NCBI GenBank assembly: GCA_973895155.1
Contig: OZ316895.1
Span: 2,790,001-2,854,000 of the forward strand
DNA from: Marsupella aquatica
Taxonomy: Eukaryota > Marchantiophyta
DNA: 64,000 bases
Direction of reading: 5' to 3'
Numbering within the stretch: position 1 is the stretch's first letter; the number at the start of each line of letters is the position of its first letter. The notes beneath the pieces were generated by a model. That model made no database searches, had not been told where the DNA came from, and saw nothing but the letters and a program-made list of their open reading frames with translations. Shown one piece after another: positions 24,122-34,936 of the stretch. Position numbers and translations under genes: made by a program.

Positions 24122-27100
24122 CTATTGATGTACATACGTTACTGGTCCTGATCTAGAGGATACATTAGGCCGGGGAGCATTACTATGTGCTGATGCCGTC
24201 GTCGATGATCCCTCAACAAAGGACACATTCTTGCGCATTCCATTGTAATCTAATGGACCAGAAAACCGACCTGCCTTTGAGCTAGACTTGAAAGAGTCAT
24301 CTTTACTTCCCTCCAGATAATCGGAATCGTTCATCTTTCGTGAAGAAGAAAATCTGATGGGACCAGAAAATATGGATCCTCGTGAAGTTGACCGGGAAGT
24401 ATCAGCGGAGTCGTTCACCTCCATGTCCCTCCTGTTCCTGGCAGGACTTTCATTTCTACCGAAAGCACTTGTGTACCGAGCCTTAGTGGGAGACATGGGT
24501 GTCAACGTTGGTGTGTTGTTTTCATAGTAGAGCTGATAGATAGATCTCAATATACTCTGTGGTAAATGTGCCTCCACTGTGGTCCTGGGAAGATGACAAG
24601 ATAGTTCGCATAGCTGATCCAGGAACACAAGCTTTGCGACCAAAGGACTCCTATTGCTGTCACTTAGGCCCTCAAACATAATGGCAGATGAACATTGGAC
24701 AAACGTTCTCATGGACGCCTTGATGTTCGCATCAATTACAGCCTTCCCTTCGCCAGGCTTTGCTTCTGGAGCCGAACTCACTGCCTCTTGTAAGCTTCTG
24801 CCCGCAGTTGCTTGTCCCTGTGCCATTAATTGTCTCTGTATTTCACTTTGCTCACTGCGGACCATTTCACTCGCAGCAAATATCGCATTGACACACCTTG
24901 CTAGGCAGTGGACATTATTGGAAAAGCCACCGGTGTGAATACTGAACGTGCTGGAGTTCCACAGGTTGGAGGTCATGCAAGCTACATAAAGATATGGCAA
25001 TAGGGACCAGACAGATTCACCAGCTCCCTTTACATCCCCAAGAACCGATCTCACCCATGCCACATCTTGGTCTTCGGAAGCACCTATCCGGGTAGCCAGC
25101 AGCTTCAATTTCAATACGTCTGGCATCTCTGGTATTGACGATGGAGCATGCTTTGTAAAATCTCTGAAGAGAGAGAAGAGGAGTGGAGTGTTTGAACTGA
25201 GGACCTGGCTCGTAGCTTCAGCCAACAACGATCTAAAGCTTAAAATATGCCCCACTTGTAAAGAGAGTTTCATTGTTGCCTCTATCTCCACAAGCTGCTT
25301 CAATCCAGCCCTGCGTTCCGTCTGATTGTGCATATTTGCAGCAATGTTTTCCAGTGTTTTCTTGTTTGACCGAATTGTTGAATCAATACCACTGAGCAGT
25401 GGGGCAAGCTGCTCTCGTAGACTGCAATCCAATTTTTCTGTTCCATAAGGCCCAAACATACGGATGAAGGCCTTCAATTCAGTCAGCTGAGATACTGGCT
25501 CAGCAGAAACTTTTCCAAGGGGCCTCGTGCTTTTGAAGCACCTGTCAGACGGTGAAAATATGACTCCACAGGACTTCACATCCTTCACAATATTCTGAAT
25601 GTACCAATTTGATATGATGGTGACCGCTTGACCACCTGAGCCCACCTCACCTTCGAGAGGATGCAGATCTCTCATTTTCTGTGAAAATGATTCTGACAAT
25701 AGTACCTCCCTCACTCCTCGAGTCATGTCCATGCTCACATGTTGCTCCAGCAAATGAATGATACGCATATGACGGTGTAAGCGGGCCTCAGCAACGGAAG
25801 GGCGAACGAGATCTTCACCTGAGATAATTACATTACAAAGTCGCGAGGTGAGGTTGTTCATCACATATTCCCTCATATACTCCCGAGGAATGTAGATATG
25901 ATTGAGAATCCGGACTGGCTCCATTTCATTCAATACAGAGCATAGACCAACCAACCTCTGCACTGCTGCCTCCAGCATTTTGATGGAATCCTTGTTCTGG
26001 GATTCACTTTCAATTCCTGGTAAGGGAAAATCAAAGTTTACAACTCCTTGTTTCCCCCGTGGACCACCAACTTTTCCCAGCTGATTCAAACGCAGTGCTG
26101 CCTGCTCTGCTAGGAGCTTATTTTCAAGTGAGCCAAACCCACCCTCGGAATCCAGAATGTTGATTAACCCTTCCAAACCCCCCATCACAGCCTCCATCAA
26201 AGCTTGAGCATAAGATATAGCATCTTTGGCAAATTTGCTCATCTCATCTGGAAGACTATGATGAGCATTTTCCGGGAAGGAATTTGCTAGACCAAGCCAG
26301 GCACAACAATGCTGAGGCCGCCCTTCTGGTCCAAACATTGTGTGCCGGAACACGGCCGAAACATGTTGGCGATAATAATACAACAATTTAAGGGAGCCAT
26401 GCTGTTGTAGCTGTGCTTCGATCTCATCGACCCGCCTTGACCACATATATGCATTGTTTCCTTCAGTAACTATGCTTTCTTTGCCAGTGGAAGTGGTAGC
26501 CTTATCGAGATGCCTAATGTTTATTGGCGACCGTGCTGATGATACTAGCAGCATAGTCTGTAGCCAATCTCGTCGAAAACCTGTGAGGTCAACCGGACTA
26601 GTGGCCATTTTCTCGCTTTGCTGCTTGGGAAGTTTTTCTAAGCTATCGAGAGTAGAGAGAAAAAGGTGGCGCAACTCAGCATCTATGTCCAGCGCCACCA
26701 TTCCGGGACTACCTAATAGTGCTCTCATCCTGAGAGCAGCAGCTGCAAGATAGCCGAGTGAAAACCCTCGAATGGCTGGGGTATATTTCCTTATCAGGGC
26801 TATCAGCCTATCCATCCCATCTAATAAGAATCCAATACTTGGATCTGAAATATCCAACTCCACGGGAGCGGCCCGCGTCCCCCGTGTTTTTCCAACCATC
26901 ACTCCAACATGACTAAAATACCAAACAACCTCCGAGCGTGCCATTGCCAGAGCGGAGAAAACCATCTGTATATTGGGTGCCAGAAGCGTGGGTTGATCCG
27001 AGAAGAAAAGAATCATGCGGCCAAGCTCCTGCTTCAGAAACATGCGCTGCTCTCTGTGAACATTGTCACAAGTAGCTATCGCTATTTCCTGCACCTCCAA

Positions 27101-28360
27101 GATGCTCTTCTCTACTTGCTTGGCCTGGTTATACTCCACATCTGCCTCCCGTCCCTTCACCCGTCCAGTTTTTGCTAACCTCTTGGACTCGGCAATCTTT
27201 GGCAACACATGATGCTGGTATTCTTCGTGGACAAGGATACTCTCGTCTCGGAAGAGAAAGAGCACTAACGTTTCTCTCAGAATCGCCATTGCAATTTCAA
27301 TGCCGTTTGTCCGAAGTAGCTCACTTGGGCAGACAAGGTAGCCAAACAGCACCCATTCCCGATAGGCATCAATGTGGGCAAGATCTTGGGCTCTAGCAGG
27401 GTGAGCAGAATTGGTGAGTTTGTCTGGATAGCGAGGGTGAAAAGGACTAAGAAAGCCCTCATTTCTAAGTCTCTGGTAATCCATGCCGAGAAATATAGTG
27501 GGGCCAACAGCATCCAATATCTCGCCGATTCTGGGGCTCACAAAGTTGAGATCGTCGTGCAAACCATTCAGAGGAGGATCATATGAATCCACAAACTGTA
27601 CTAGCCGATGATACGATTCAAAATCTCTGCCTCCTTTCAAAACCGTGTGGGTGAGATTGTACACTTGCAATATCATCTTCCTTGGTATCTTTTCAGCCAT
27701 CAAATTCACCCGAATGAAGGAACAGAAGAGACCCATGAACAAGTGCAAAATCAAGGGGTTTTGCTGCGGCAGTAAGGTGACCGTTGTGCTGCTTAAATCC
27801 AAAATAATTCGTAACGCATGCTCACGAAATATCATCAAGTCCACAAGGACAAAAAGCCAAGGCTCTAGTCTTGCTGCGAACATTGCAGCATTTGATTGAA
27901 GCGAATCAAGGCCGGCTTTATCGATCTTCTCGAGTTGCATCTTCAAGGGGTGTTCCGGAAACTTTCTAGCCAGATGCATGCACAGCTTAGGCAGGTCTGG
28001 TAGCACCCCAGATTTCCAAAACTCGTCAGGCAGCTGCTGAGAAGCAAAATCCGGCATTCCCAATATCTGACGCAACCTGTATATCTTTGTCATCAACCCC
28101 TCGGCAACATCCTGCAAGTGCACCATCCATTCTATCTGGCGAGTCTTTAGAACGTTAGTCCCGTTGTTATGCTGTCCGTTTCCTCGGACATTTGACGAAC
28201 CTGCTCTTCTCCAGATGGGCGAATCTATTCCCCCAGGGGATCCCAAGCCCGAGTCATGCAAACCAGACGCATCATCTCTTTGGTTAATCTCCACAGAAAT
28301 ATCCCGTTTGACGAAGCTTGAACGTCTCCCAAAATGGCTTCCTTGCCTTTGCGACTCCAT
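24122..28360 (-). CDS. NAP1: NAP1/GNARLED, SCAR/WAVE complex subunit (HEM family)
   Basis: Scaffold subunit that, with SRA1/PIR, ABI, SCAR and BRICK1, forms the WAVE regulatory complex. Under ROP GTPase control the complex activates Arp2/3 actin nucleation at the plasma membrane, affecting tip growth and cell shape in plants. The frame is 1412 codons with ATG at 28360 and TAG at 24122. Plant NAP1 proteins are about 1400 residues, so this is full length. The NAP/HEM fold runs throughout, starting at VLKTRQIEWMVHLQD (about residue 72). A Ser-rich tail (about 1260-1412) carries three SGP motifs (FSGPIRF, FSGPLDY, RSGPVTY), as in other plant NAP1 proteins. No stop, frameshift or intron interrupts the coding region, whereas angiosperm NAP1 has many introns; see findings. 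The other multi-domain genes in this window do contain introns. Confidence 0.97.
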   Translation of the reverse strand: MESQRQGSHFGRRSSFVKRDISVEINQRDDASGLHDSGLGSPGGIDSPIWRRAGSSNVRGNGQHNNGTNVLKTRQIEWMVHLQDVAEGLMTKIYRLRQILGMPDFASQQLPDEFWKSGVLPDLPKLCMHLARKFPEHPLKMQLEKIDKAGLDSLQSNAAMFAARLEPWLFVLVDLMIFREHALRIILDLSSTTVTLLPQQNPLILHLFMGLFCSFIRVNLMAEKIPRKMILQVYNLTHTVLKGGRDFESYHRLVQFVDSYDPPLNGLHDDLNFVSPRIGEILDAVGPTIFLGMDYQRLRNEGFLSPFHPRYPDKLTNSAHPARAQDLAHIDAYREWVLFGYLVCPSELLRTNGIEIAMAILRETLVLFLFRDESILVHEEYQHHVLPKIAESKRLAKTGRVKGREADVEYNQAKQVEKSILEVQEIAIATCDNVHREQRMFLKQELGRMILFFSDQPTLLAPNIQMVFSALAMARSEVVWYFSHVGVMVGKTRGTRAAPVELDISDPSIGFLLDGMDRLIALIRKYTPAIRGFSLGYLAAAALRMRALLGSPGMVALDIDAELRHLFLSTLDSLEKLPKQQSEKMATSPVDLTGFRRDWLQTMLLVSSARSPINIRHLDKATTSTGKESIVTEGNNAYMWSRRVDEIEAQLQQHGSLKLLYYYRQHVSAVFRHTMFGPEGRPQHCCAWLGLANSFPENAHHSLPDEMSKFAKDAISYAQALMEAVMGGLEGLINILDSEGGFGSLENKLLAEQAALRLNQLGKVGGPRGKQGVVNFDFPLPGIESESQNKDSIKMLEAAVQRLVGLCSVLNEMEPVRILNHIYIPREYMREYVMNNLTSRLCNVIISGEDLVRPSVAEARLHRHMRIIHLLEQHVSMDMTRGVREVLLSESFSQKMRDLHPLEGEVGSGGQAVTIISNWYIQNIVKDVKSCGVIFSPSDRCFKSTRPLGKVSAEPVSQLTELKAFIRMFGPYGTEKLDCSLREQLAPLLSGIDSTIRSNKKTLENIAANMHNQTERRAGLKQLVEIEATMKLSLQVGHILSFRSLLAEATSQVLSSNTPLLFSLFRDFTKHAPSSIPEMPDVLKLKLLATRIGASEDQDVAWVRSVLGDVKGAGESVWSLLPYLYVACMTSNLWNSSTFSIHTGGFSNNVHCLARCVNAIFAASEMVRSEQSEIQRQLMAQGQATAGRSLQEAVSSAPEAKPGEGKAVIDANIKASMRTFVQCSSAIMFEGLSDSNRSPLVAKLVFLDQLCELSCHLPRTTVEAHLPQSILRSIYQLYYENNTPTLTPMSPTKARYTSAFGRNESPARNRRDMEVNDSADTSRSTSRGSIFSGPIRFSSSRKMNDSDYLEGSKDDSFKSSSKAGRFSGPLDYNGMRKNVSFVEGSSTTASAHSNAPRPNVSSRSGPVTYVHQ

Positions 28361-31300
28361 AATCCCCTAAAGGACACTTTTGCAGTTGAAAGCTAAATCT
28401 CGTAGCTACTCAAAAAGCCGGGGAAGATCTGCATCCAACTTATCCGTAAGTAATGCTGAGGATGCCAAAGATTTAAATACAACTTAACTTCAGCATTTGT
28501 CCCGTTGCCTTCAATCTCAAAAGACACACACACATTGCGACAACTTTGCCTAAACAACGGAGGTTCACCTGTTTCCCTTCGTCTCACCACTTCCCCGTCC
28601 CCAACTCCACTTGGTTGAAACATGACCCAGTCCATGTCAGCACCCATAAGGCAGATCCCCCTTAATCACGAGAGATTGAGTAGAAGCTCTGTTTCAAGTG
28701 AGCCTGATGCTGATAACAGCGGGCTAAGCGACAAGGCTTCGACTTGTGTCGATCCTTTCCCATGCATTTATCCTTTCCCTTGATCTCACAGAGACACCGC
28801 TACCAACTAAATCATACCCAACACCTGCAATATTTTACCCTCTTACTGGACTTCTCTTTCCAAACTGATCTCCACAGCTGCACACTGAAGCGAGAGCATC
28901 TACAGTTCGCTTCCGAAGTGTGGATCTGCTTCCCACTTTGCCAACCAACTTAATTATCAATGACAACTTCCTGATACGGAAAACCTCGCCGAAGGACAGC
29001 CTACCGGTGATCCTAATGACAGGACGTTGAAGTGCACATCCGTTCTAAGCTGATCTCTTGAACTGGACACTGACAAAGAGGCGAGACAGCTCCCAAATGT
29101 GTCGATCCCGTCCTACACTCCGATCCCTGCCCATGCCTAGATCCTTCCCCTCCGTGTCCCCTTCCTCTTCACCACGACAATACTGCTCTGGGCTCAATCT
29201 GCTCTGGGCTCAATTTCGCTGACAAGTTGATGCGTACTGCCTGCTGCCTCGTCTGGACTGGTCTGGTCTCAAAACTTTCAACGACCAGACGTGGAGCTCA
29301 AGTTGATCCAGTCAGCTCGACCGAGCACGAAAACCTCTCCCCATTGTGGTGTCTACTCCTTGGTATGAAAACAACAGTGCGTCAACGTCGACGGCGGACA
29401 TTACCGCAACGAATCCATCACGGTGACTAACGGATCTCAGCAGCTCCTCCACAGCGATACTGAGAGTGCAAACACTCCCCCGCCATTCTGTTGCCTCCTC
29501 TTCTTCGATGGGACGTTACCTACAGGTACGGCGCATTGACAAACCACACCCGACGGAGTGGACCCACGATTGTAAAGTGACGCTTTTGTTGTTGCTGTTG
29601 CTGGTAGCTCGGCACGCTTGGCAACTCTACCACCAGTCAGGGTGCGGAAAGAGGAACGGCTGCTGCTGCCTTGAAGGGGACTAGAATGGTTATTGGTGCT
29701 GTATGACACCATCAACGAAGATCTAGCACTGCATAAATCTCATGACAGGAGCGTGTAAGCAGGTATTAGCTCGACCATCATGACTCCTCTGCTGAAGGCC
29801 GTGGACAGGCCCAACACGAGAAGAGGGACTCGACCGGACTGGACTGGACTGGTGCTTGGAACTGCTGTGCACAGAGCAAATTTAAAACCCCAAACCCAGG
29901 AGTAAACAGAAACGGTCAAAGGATAAAGAACTCAAGAGAGTGGCTGTTGCGGCTGTTACAGGTTGCCATCAACGAAGAAGATCTACAATGCCAGAAGCGC
30001 ACAGTAGTCAAAGAACAAAGCAAGGGGGGCGGGCGCACAGCAAGGCACTGAAGAACATCAAACGCAGTGTTCAGTGAACGAGGCTTGCAAGGAAGGATGC
30101 TGCCCTCCCCACAACATAAACGTGCAGATTCTGTAAAAAGTACTTGAGCTAATCAAACGGTAGTCCCGTGATGAGAACAGCTGCAGCTGATATGACGAGG
30201 AGCGGACTGGTGAAGCTGTCTCATGTCCCTCTCGAATCACGACCAACGAAAGCAGAGTGGGCGTTCAATGCGATCCTAAAGAGAGCTCCACACAGAGAGA
30301 GAAAGAGAGAGGGAGAGAGTGAGCTCCCGAGTCTCAACCAAAGGATCAGGAAGAATGTAGGTGACTGGTGAGATGGATGTGAGTAACGAATGAGAGCTCA
30401 GTAAGTCGGATCTTCAAAGAAAGACAGACAGAGACACAAACCGATCTCAGTTACGACGAGTACAGAGGAAGAAGATCATGTCATCACTACTGCTTCATAA
30501 TAAATTCGAGTCAAGCTCATGCCTTCGACATTCCTCTGAGAATATCTGTGAATCTGGAGAGCGCGCTGATCTCATTCGCCCATAGGTTTCGGGCAATTAC
30601 GGTGCACAGACACATGGGTCTGAGACAAATGTGTGGGAACTGTGGGGCTTCAGAATACTGTAGTTCTTCATCAATAATAATAATGTTAAGTAGTTATGTT
30701 GACGAGTGACCAGAGTCAGACCCACACTTTTCTACTCTGGAACTGTTCCCAGTTTGGAATCTCGATAGTGCTGCTGTTGTGGGGTGATGACCAATTGACC
30801 GCCAATATACACATTGGCTGAAGGAATTGCAAATAATAATCATAATCATGATCCGCTTCTTCCTCTTAGAATGATGATAGTGTAGACTTTTGGAGCATTA
30901 TATTTGTTGTGTTGTGTTTTGTGCACACACACTTCACTTTATCATACTAATATATCCATATGGTATCATCTCTCACGCCTTTCGAGGAAGTGGCAGAAAG
31001 ATCCACTCTGAGGTAAGATGCCGTGTCTTTTTTGGGATGTAATTAAACATGGTGATGTGATGCATTTGGTGTTGCACCGTTACCTTGTTTTGCAGCTAAT
31101 TTAATCTCCCACATCTTTGGAAGAACCTTAGGGTTAGGGTTTCTGAAGATTGAAATTCAAGTATCAAAGTTTTACTAGTCCCTCGTCAGCGTTGTTTAAT
31201 ATTATGTTTCACCAGTCATCACACTTTTTAGCAGATTAATGACTTTTTAAACATTTTTATCATTCTTTTCACTATTGTGAAGCTAGTTTTTAATTTTGAA

Positions 31301-32240
31301 TGAACCTTGAATAGACCTTGTCCTTGAACAGGCATGACTGTGCTTGATAGAACCCCCCCCCCCAAATACTATAGTTGATCAGCCCCCACTAAACTCTTTT
31401 TACAAACTTGATCCCCCCTTAGTGGTCCTTACATTGAGTTCTTCTAAACCAAGAAACCGCATAATTTTCCGTGCATGACTTACCTGTCGCTGTGCACTTT
31501 CGGTTTTCCATGTTGCATTGTATGCAGTCTAGTGTGTAAACAAGGTTTCATGGGGGCTGATCAAGGAAACTTTTTCTGCCATGGGGTTCATCAAGCATAT
31601 CCCTCACCCCTGAATCATGCAATTTGGATGGACCTCTTGAATGGACCTTGCCTGCTGTACATTCACAGAAACAAGAAAAAGGTGTGAGACTTGCTACCTA
31701 ACTGAACCCAGGATGACCTGAAAAGTGTCTTGCTTTTGGGACTCATAATGTTTCCAAATGTGATGAGAATACATTGAAATTGGTTTGGTGGAAAGTTCAT
31801 TCAATACACTGTGTAACAAACTAAAGAGAGTCTTGAGATGTTAAGTAGTTGGGGCAAAATCTAGCTCGAAGGATGATCATCCACAATCACTGGTTAGGTT
31901 TCAGTTTACAGATTACTCTAAATATTTAGCATTAAAATATACTGTCCAAGAAAATTTCAATGTTTGAATATGGTCCACCTTATTTGCAGGAGGACATACA
32001 ATTCATAACAGGTCCATCTGGGCATAGTTTTCTTCAAATTTAGTAACTCCGGAGCTAGTGACTGAGGGCTTGAGAGTAACTTAGTTCATTCCTTCTGTCT
32101 TTCTGTCCAGGGTACTATAACATGTGAAAAGCGCAAACAGAGAAAAAAAAGCTCAAATAGTGGGGCCAGTAGAATGAAAGGCTCAGGACCCTGTAGGCCA
32201 ATCTTTATATTTATAACTGGCTCAATAACCATGCATTCCA

Positions 32241-32495
32241 TAAAAGATGTCATTGCACAAAAGATGTTTGTGTAAAAGATGTCTTTGTGTAAAAGGACAC
32301 CTGCAAAAGATGTCATTATGTAAAAGAAGTTGTTACATAAAAGATGTTATTGCATGAAAGAGGTGGGCCATTCCACAAAAGAGGTTGTTGCGTTTAGGGT
32401 TTCATTGTGTGAAAGACATTGTTGCATAAAAGACAGTATTGTGCAAAAGGTGTACTGTAGTATAGTAAATAATAAAACTGTACAAAAGATATCAC
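32241..32495. repeat. Degenerate minisatellite of ~18-24-bp units (gtaaaagatgt)
   Basis: Ten or more short units with a core resembling tgcaaaagatgtcatt follow one another: taaaagatgtcattgcac, aaaagatgtttgtg, taaaagatgtctttgtg and so on. They drift to gaaagacattgttgc and acaaaagatatcac at the right-hand end. Units vary in length, so it is an old array. Confidence 0.85.
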
Positions 32496-32503
32496 AATGT
32501 ACA

Positions 32504-32663
32504 ACGTGAAATAAAAACATTAGCCACATCAAAAAATGAAAAGAATACACATAATGAAGTCTTTACTCATTTAAGTATAGAACACGTGAAATAAAAACAT
32601 TAGCCACATCAAAAAATGAAAAGAATACACATAATGAAGTCTTTACTCATTTAAGTATAGAAC
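32504..32663. repeat. Perfect 80-bp tandem duplication
   Basis: The blocks 32504-32583 and 32584-32663, each from acgtgaaataaaaacatt to tatagaac, read identically. The event is recent or an assembly duplication. It directly follows the minisatellite. Confidence 0.95.
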
Positions 32664-34936
32664 TACCATATTCAAGTGGAAGGGGAATGGGAAGTACTCA
32701 TGTGGGAAGTAGAAGGGGCGAGGATAGACTGAGTAGGATTCTGTCCTCCTTGATCCTTGCCCCTCCCTCTTTTCCCACCCTTGTGCGGGAGGGAGGGGGC
32801 CAGGATTGAGCCTCCCCATTTCCCAACCATGCGCCGGCCATCTCCATGTTCTCCTTGATCATTTCCCCCTTTCATGTTGTGCCTGGACCCTCCCCATTTT
32901 GCTTCCAAGTCTTTCCCTAGCATGGAAAATATCAAAGTTTGTAAGACGACCAGGCATGGACAGGTAAACCACATGGTTGTGTATCATCTTTCATGGGTGC
33001 AAATCCTTGTCAATTTTTCTGGGTGATTGTTGTTTCAGTAATGTGATATTTTTGGTCATTGTTATTGCTGTGAAAGTGTTGTTGCGGAGAAGAGCAAAAG
33101 TGAGAGCATGGGGCTGCGAGATGGGTGCCAGTGGCCACACATCTTGAGCTGCAAAATTGATGTTGTTGGGGAAGGTGAGAGCATAGAGGGAGGGGGGATG
33201 CAAAACAGAAACATCATTTGGGGCAGTGTGGGGGTGGGGTGGCGCAATACTATATTGGATGAAGCAATTTTTACTTTTCTTGCCTCCATATTTTCCGCCT
33301 CCCCTCCCCATGCCCTCCCTTTCTTCCTACTGTACTCCTTCCCTCTCCTTCCCACTGGTCTGTCCCTCCCTCCTCCCCCCTTTTCTTCCCTCCAACATGA
33401 TTAAAAAAGAGAATTTTTTTTGACAAAAAACAAAAATTTAAACTCCAAAAAGGAAAACTCTCTTCAGACGAGCTAAGAGTCAAAACCTTTCCATCTCATG
33501 TAGATATACATCCCTTTTACTTCTACTTCCCCTCTAACTTACTCTCCATGCCAGAAACCTCGAGCTCAATTCAATTTATTTCCCCTTTAATATTCCATGC
33601 CAAAAAGTACTCTGCAACTAGCAGAGTCATGTACCTTGTACCCTAACACATGTACTATATCTTGTACCCTACTATAAAAACAATCTTGGGTACCTCTTTC
33701 AGGCAATCCAAGAGTGTCAAATAATCTTAAACAACATCTAACAGCAAAGGATTGTTCATATTTTTTCAATATTGTAAATGGACAATGGCAGGATCCCTTA
33801 TTGTAGTAGTTGATTTTTGGGAGGAAGTAACCAGGAAAACTCTTTCTTGATGCAGGAGGTGCATACTGCTAACTACATCCTGACACATGCATCACAACCA
33901 TTGTATTTTCCATGAGTAATCCCAAACTGTTAGCTCTGGCAAGTATCCCCCTTGTCTTCAGAGGTGTTTGGCTTGGCTATATTCGTGTTAGAATTTGTAA
34001 ATTTTACTTTAAAAATGATATCTCAAGAAGATAAGAAAAACAATGCTCCCATGGACCAAGATAAAAACCATGCAACCTAGACAGACTAATGAAAATAGTT
34101 CTCTGTTGTGCATTCCATGTGCGATACAAAAATCCATGGAAGCATTTTGGCAAACCTAGAGATAAGAATTTAGCAAACTTCACCAACATTCCAAAGGCTG
34201 ATGTAGGCCCACCAAAGTCACCAATTATACCCAAGTTTGAGGATGGCACAAACCCTCTCTTGCTAACCTGGGAGTCATGCCCGTGTGCGTCGTCTGTGGA
34301 ATTCATGAGCGCATTTAGTAGATAATAATGGAGGTGAGCTGACAGCTTGAAGCGATGCTAGGTTTTGATGATAGCCTGACTTGGGGTACCAGTACTTGAC
34401 CTTCAGAAGACGGCAATTTTTCTTACTATATGTTTGTCCTTGGGAGCTCACGTGCAACCCTCCAGGAGAGGCTATTCCATAAATTATGACTGCGTATCAT
34501 TAATTTTGAAGTTGGTAGAGGTACGGTTGGCGACATTTAAGTACTACTACTTGGCATTGGGATGCGTCCTTGAACTTCTGTGCCTTCTTCTGGTGACTTT
34601 GCGAGTTGACAACAGAAGAAGAAAGTGCCCCAAAAAATTGGATTGGGGTTTCTAGGCTTCATCCTTACATCTATCCTGTTGACTGTATTAAGTCGGCGAA
34701 TAGAAAACCAAAAAGCATGAGCAAAAATGCTTCATCCTGAGGGTGTCCAACTCGGATGGAGGGTATATTGATGACTTAAATGTCAAACCGACTTAGGATC
34801 TGGAGGAGTGAGAATTGATACAACTGAGGAGGTAACATCTGAATCAGAACAAGAATTCTCATCAAAATCATTTACCCTTCAAAGAACAATCGTCAGCCTC
34901 AGGTTCGCAATGCCATTTAGTAGCAGAGGTAAACTG

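Larger units (their letters stand above)
28361..34936. other. Long region upstream of NAP1, no supported gene
   Basis: About 6.6 kb. The first part is presumably the NAP1 leader and promoter; an 84-codon minus-strand ATG frame (28647-28393) ends 33 bp before the NAP1 start and could be an upstream ORF. A GA-rich microsatellite lies at about 30293-30323. Tandem repeats occupy 32241-32663, and C/T-rich sequence fills 32690-33400. A telomere-like ttagggttagggttt occurs at about 31127. No conserved protein is seen. Confidence 0.45.
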
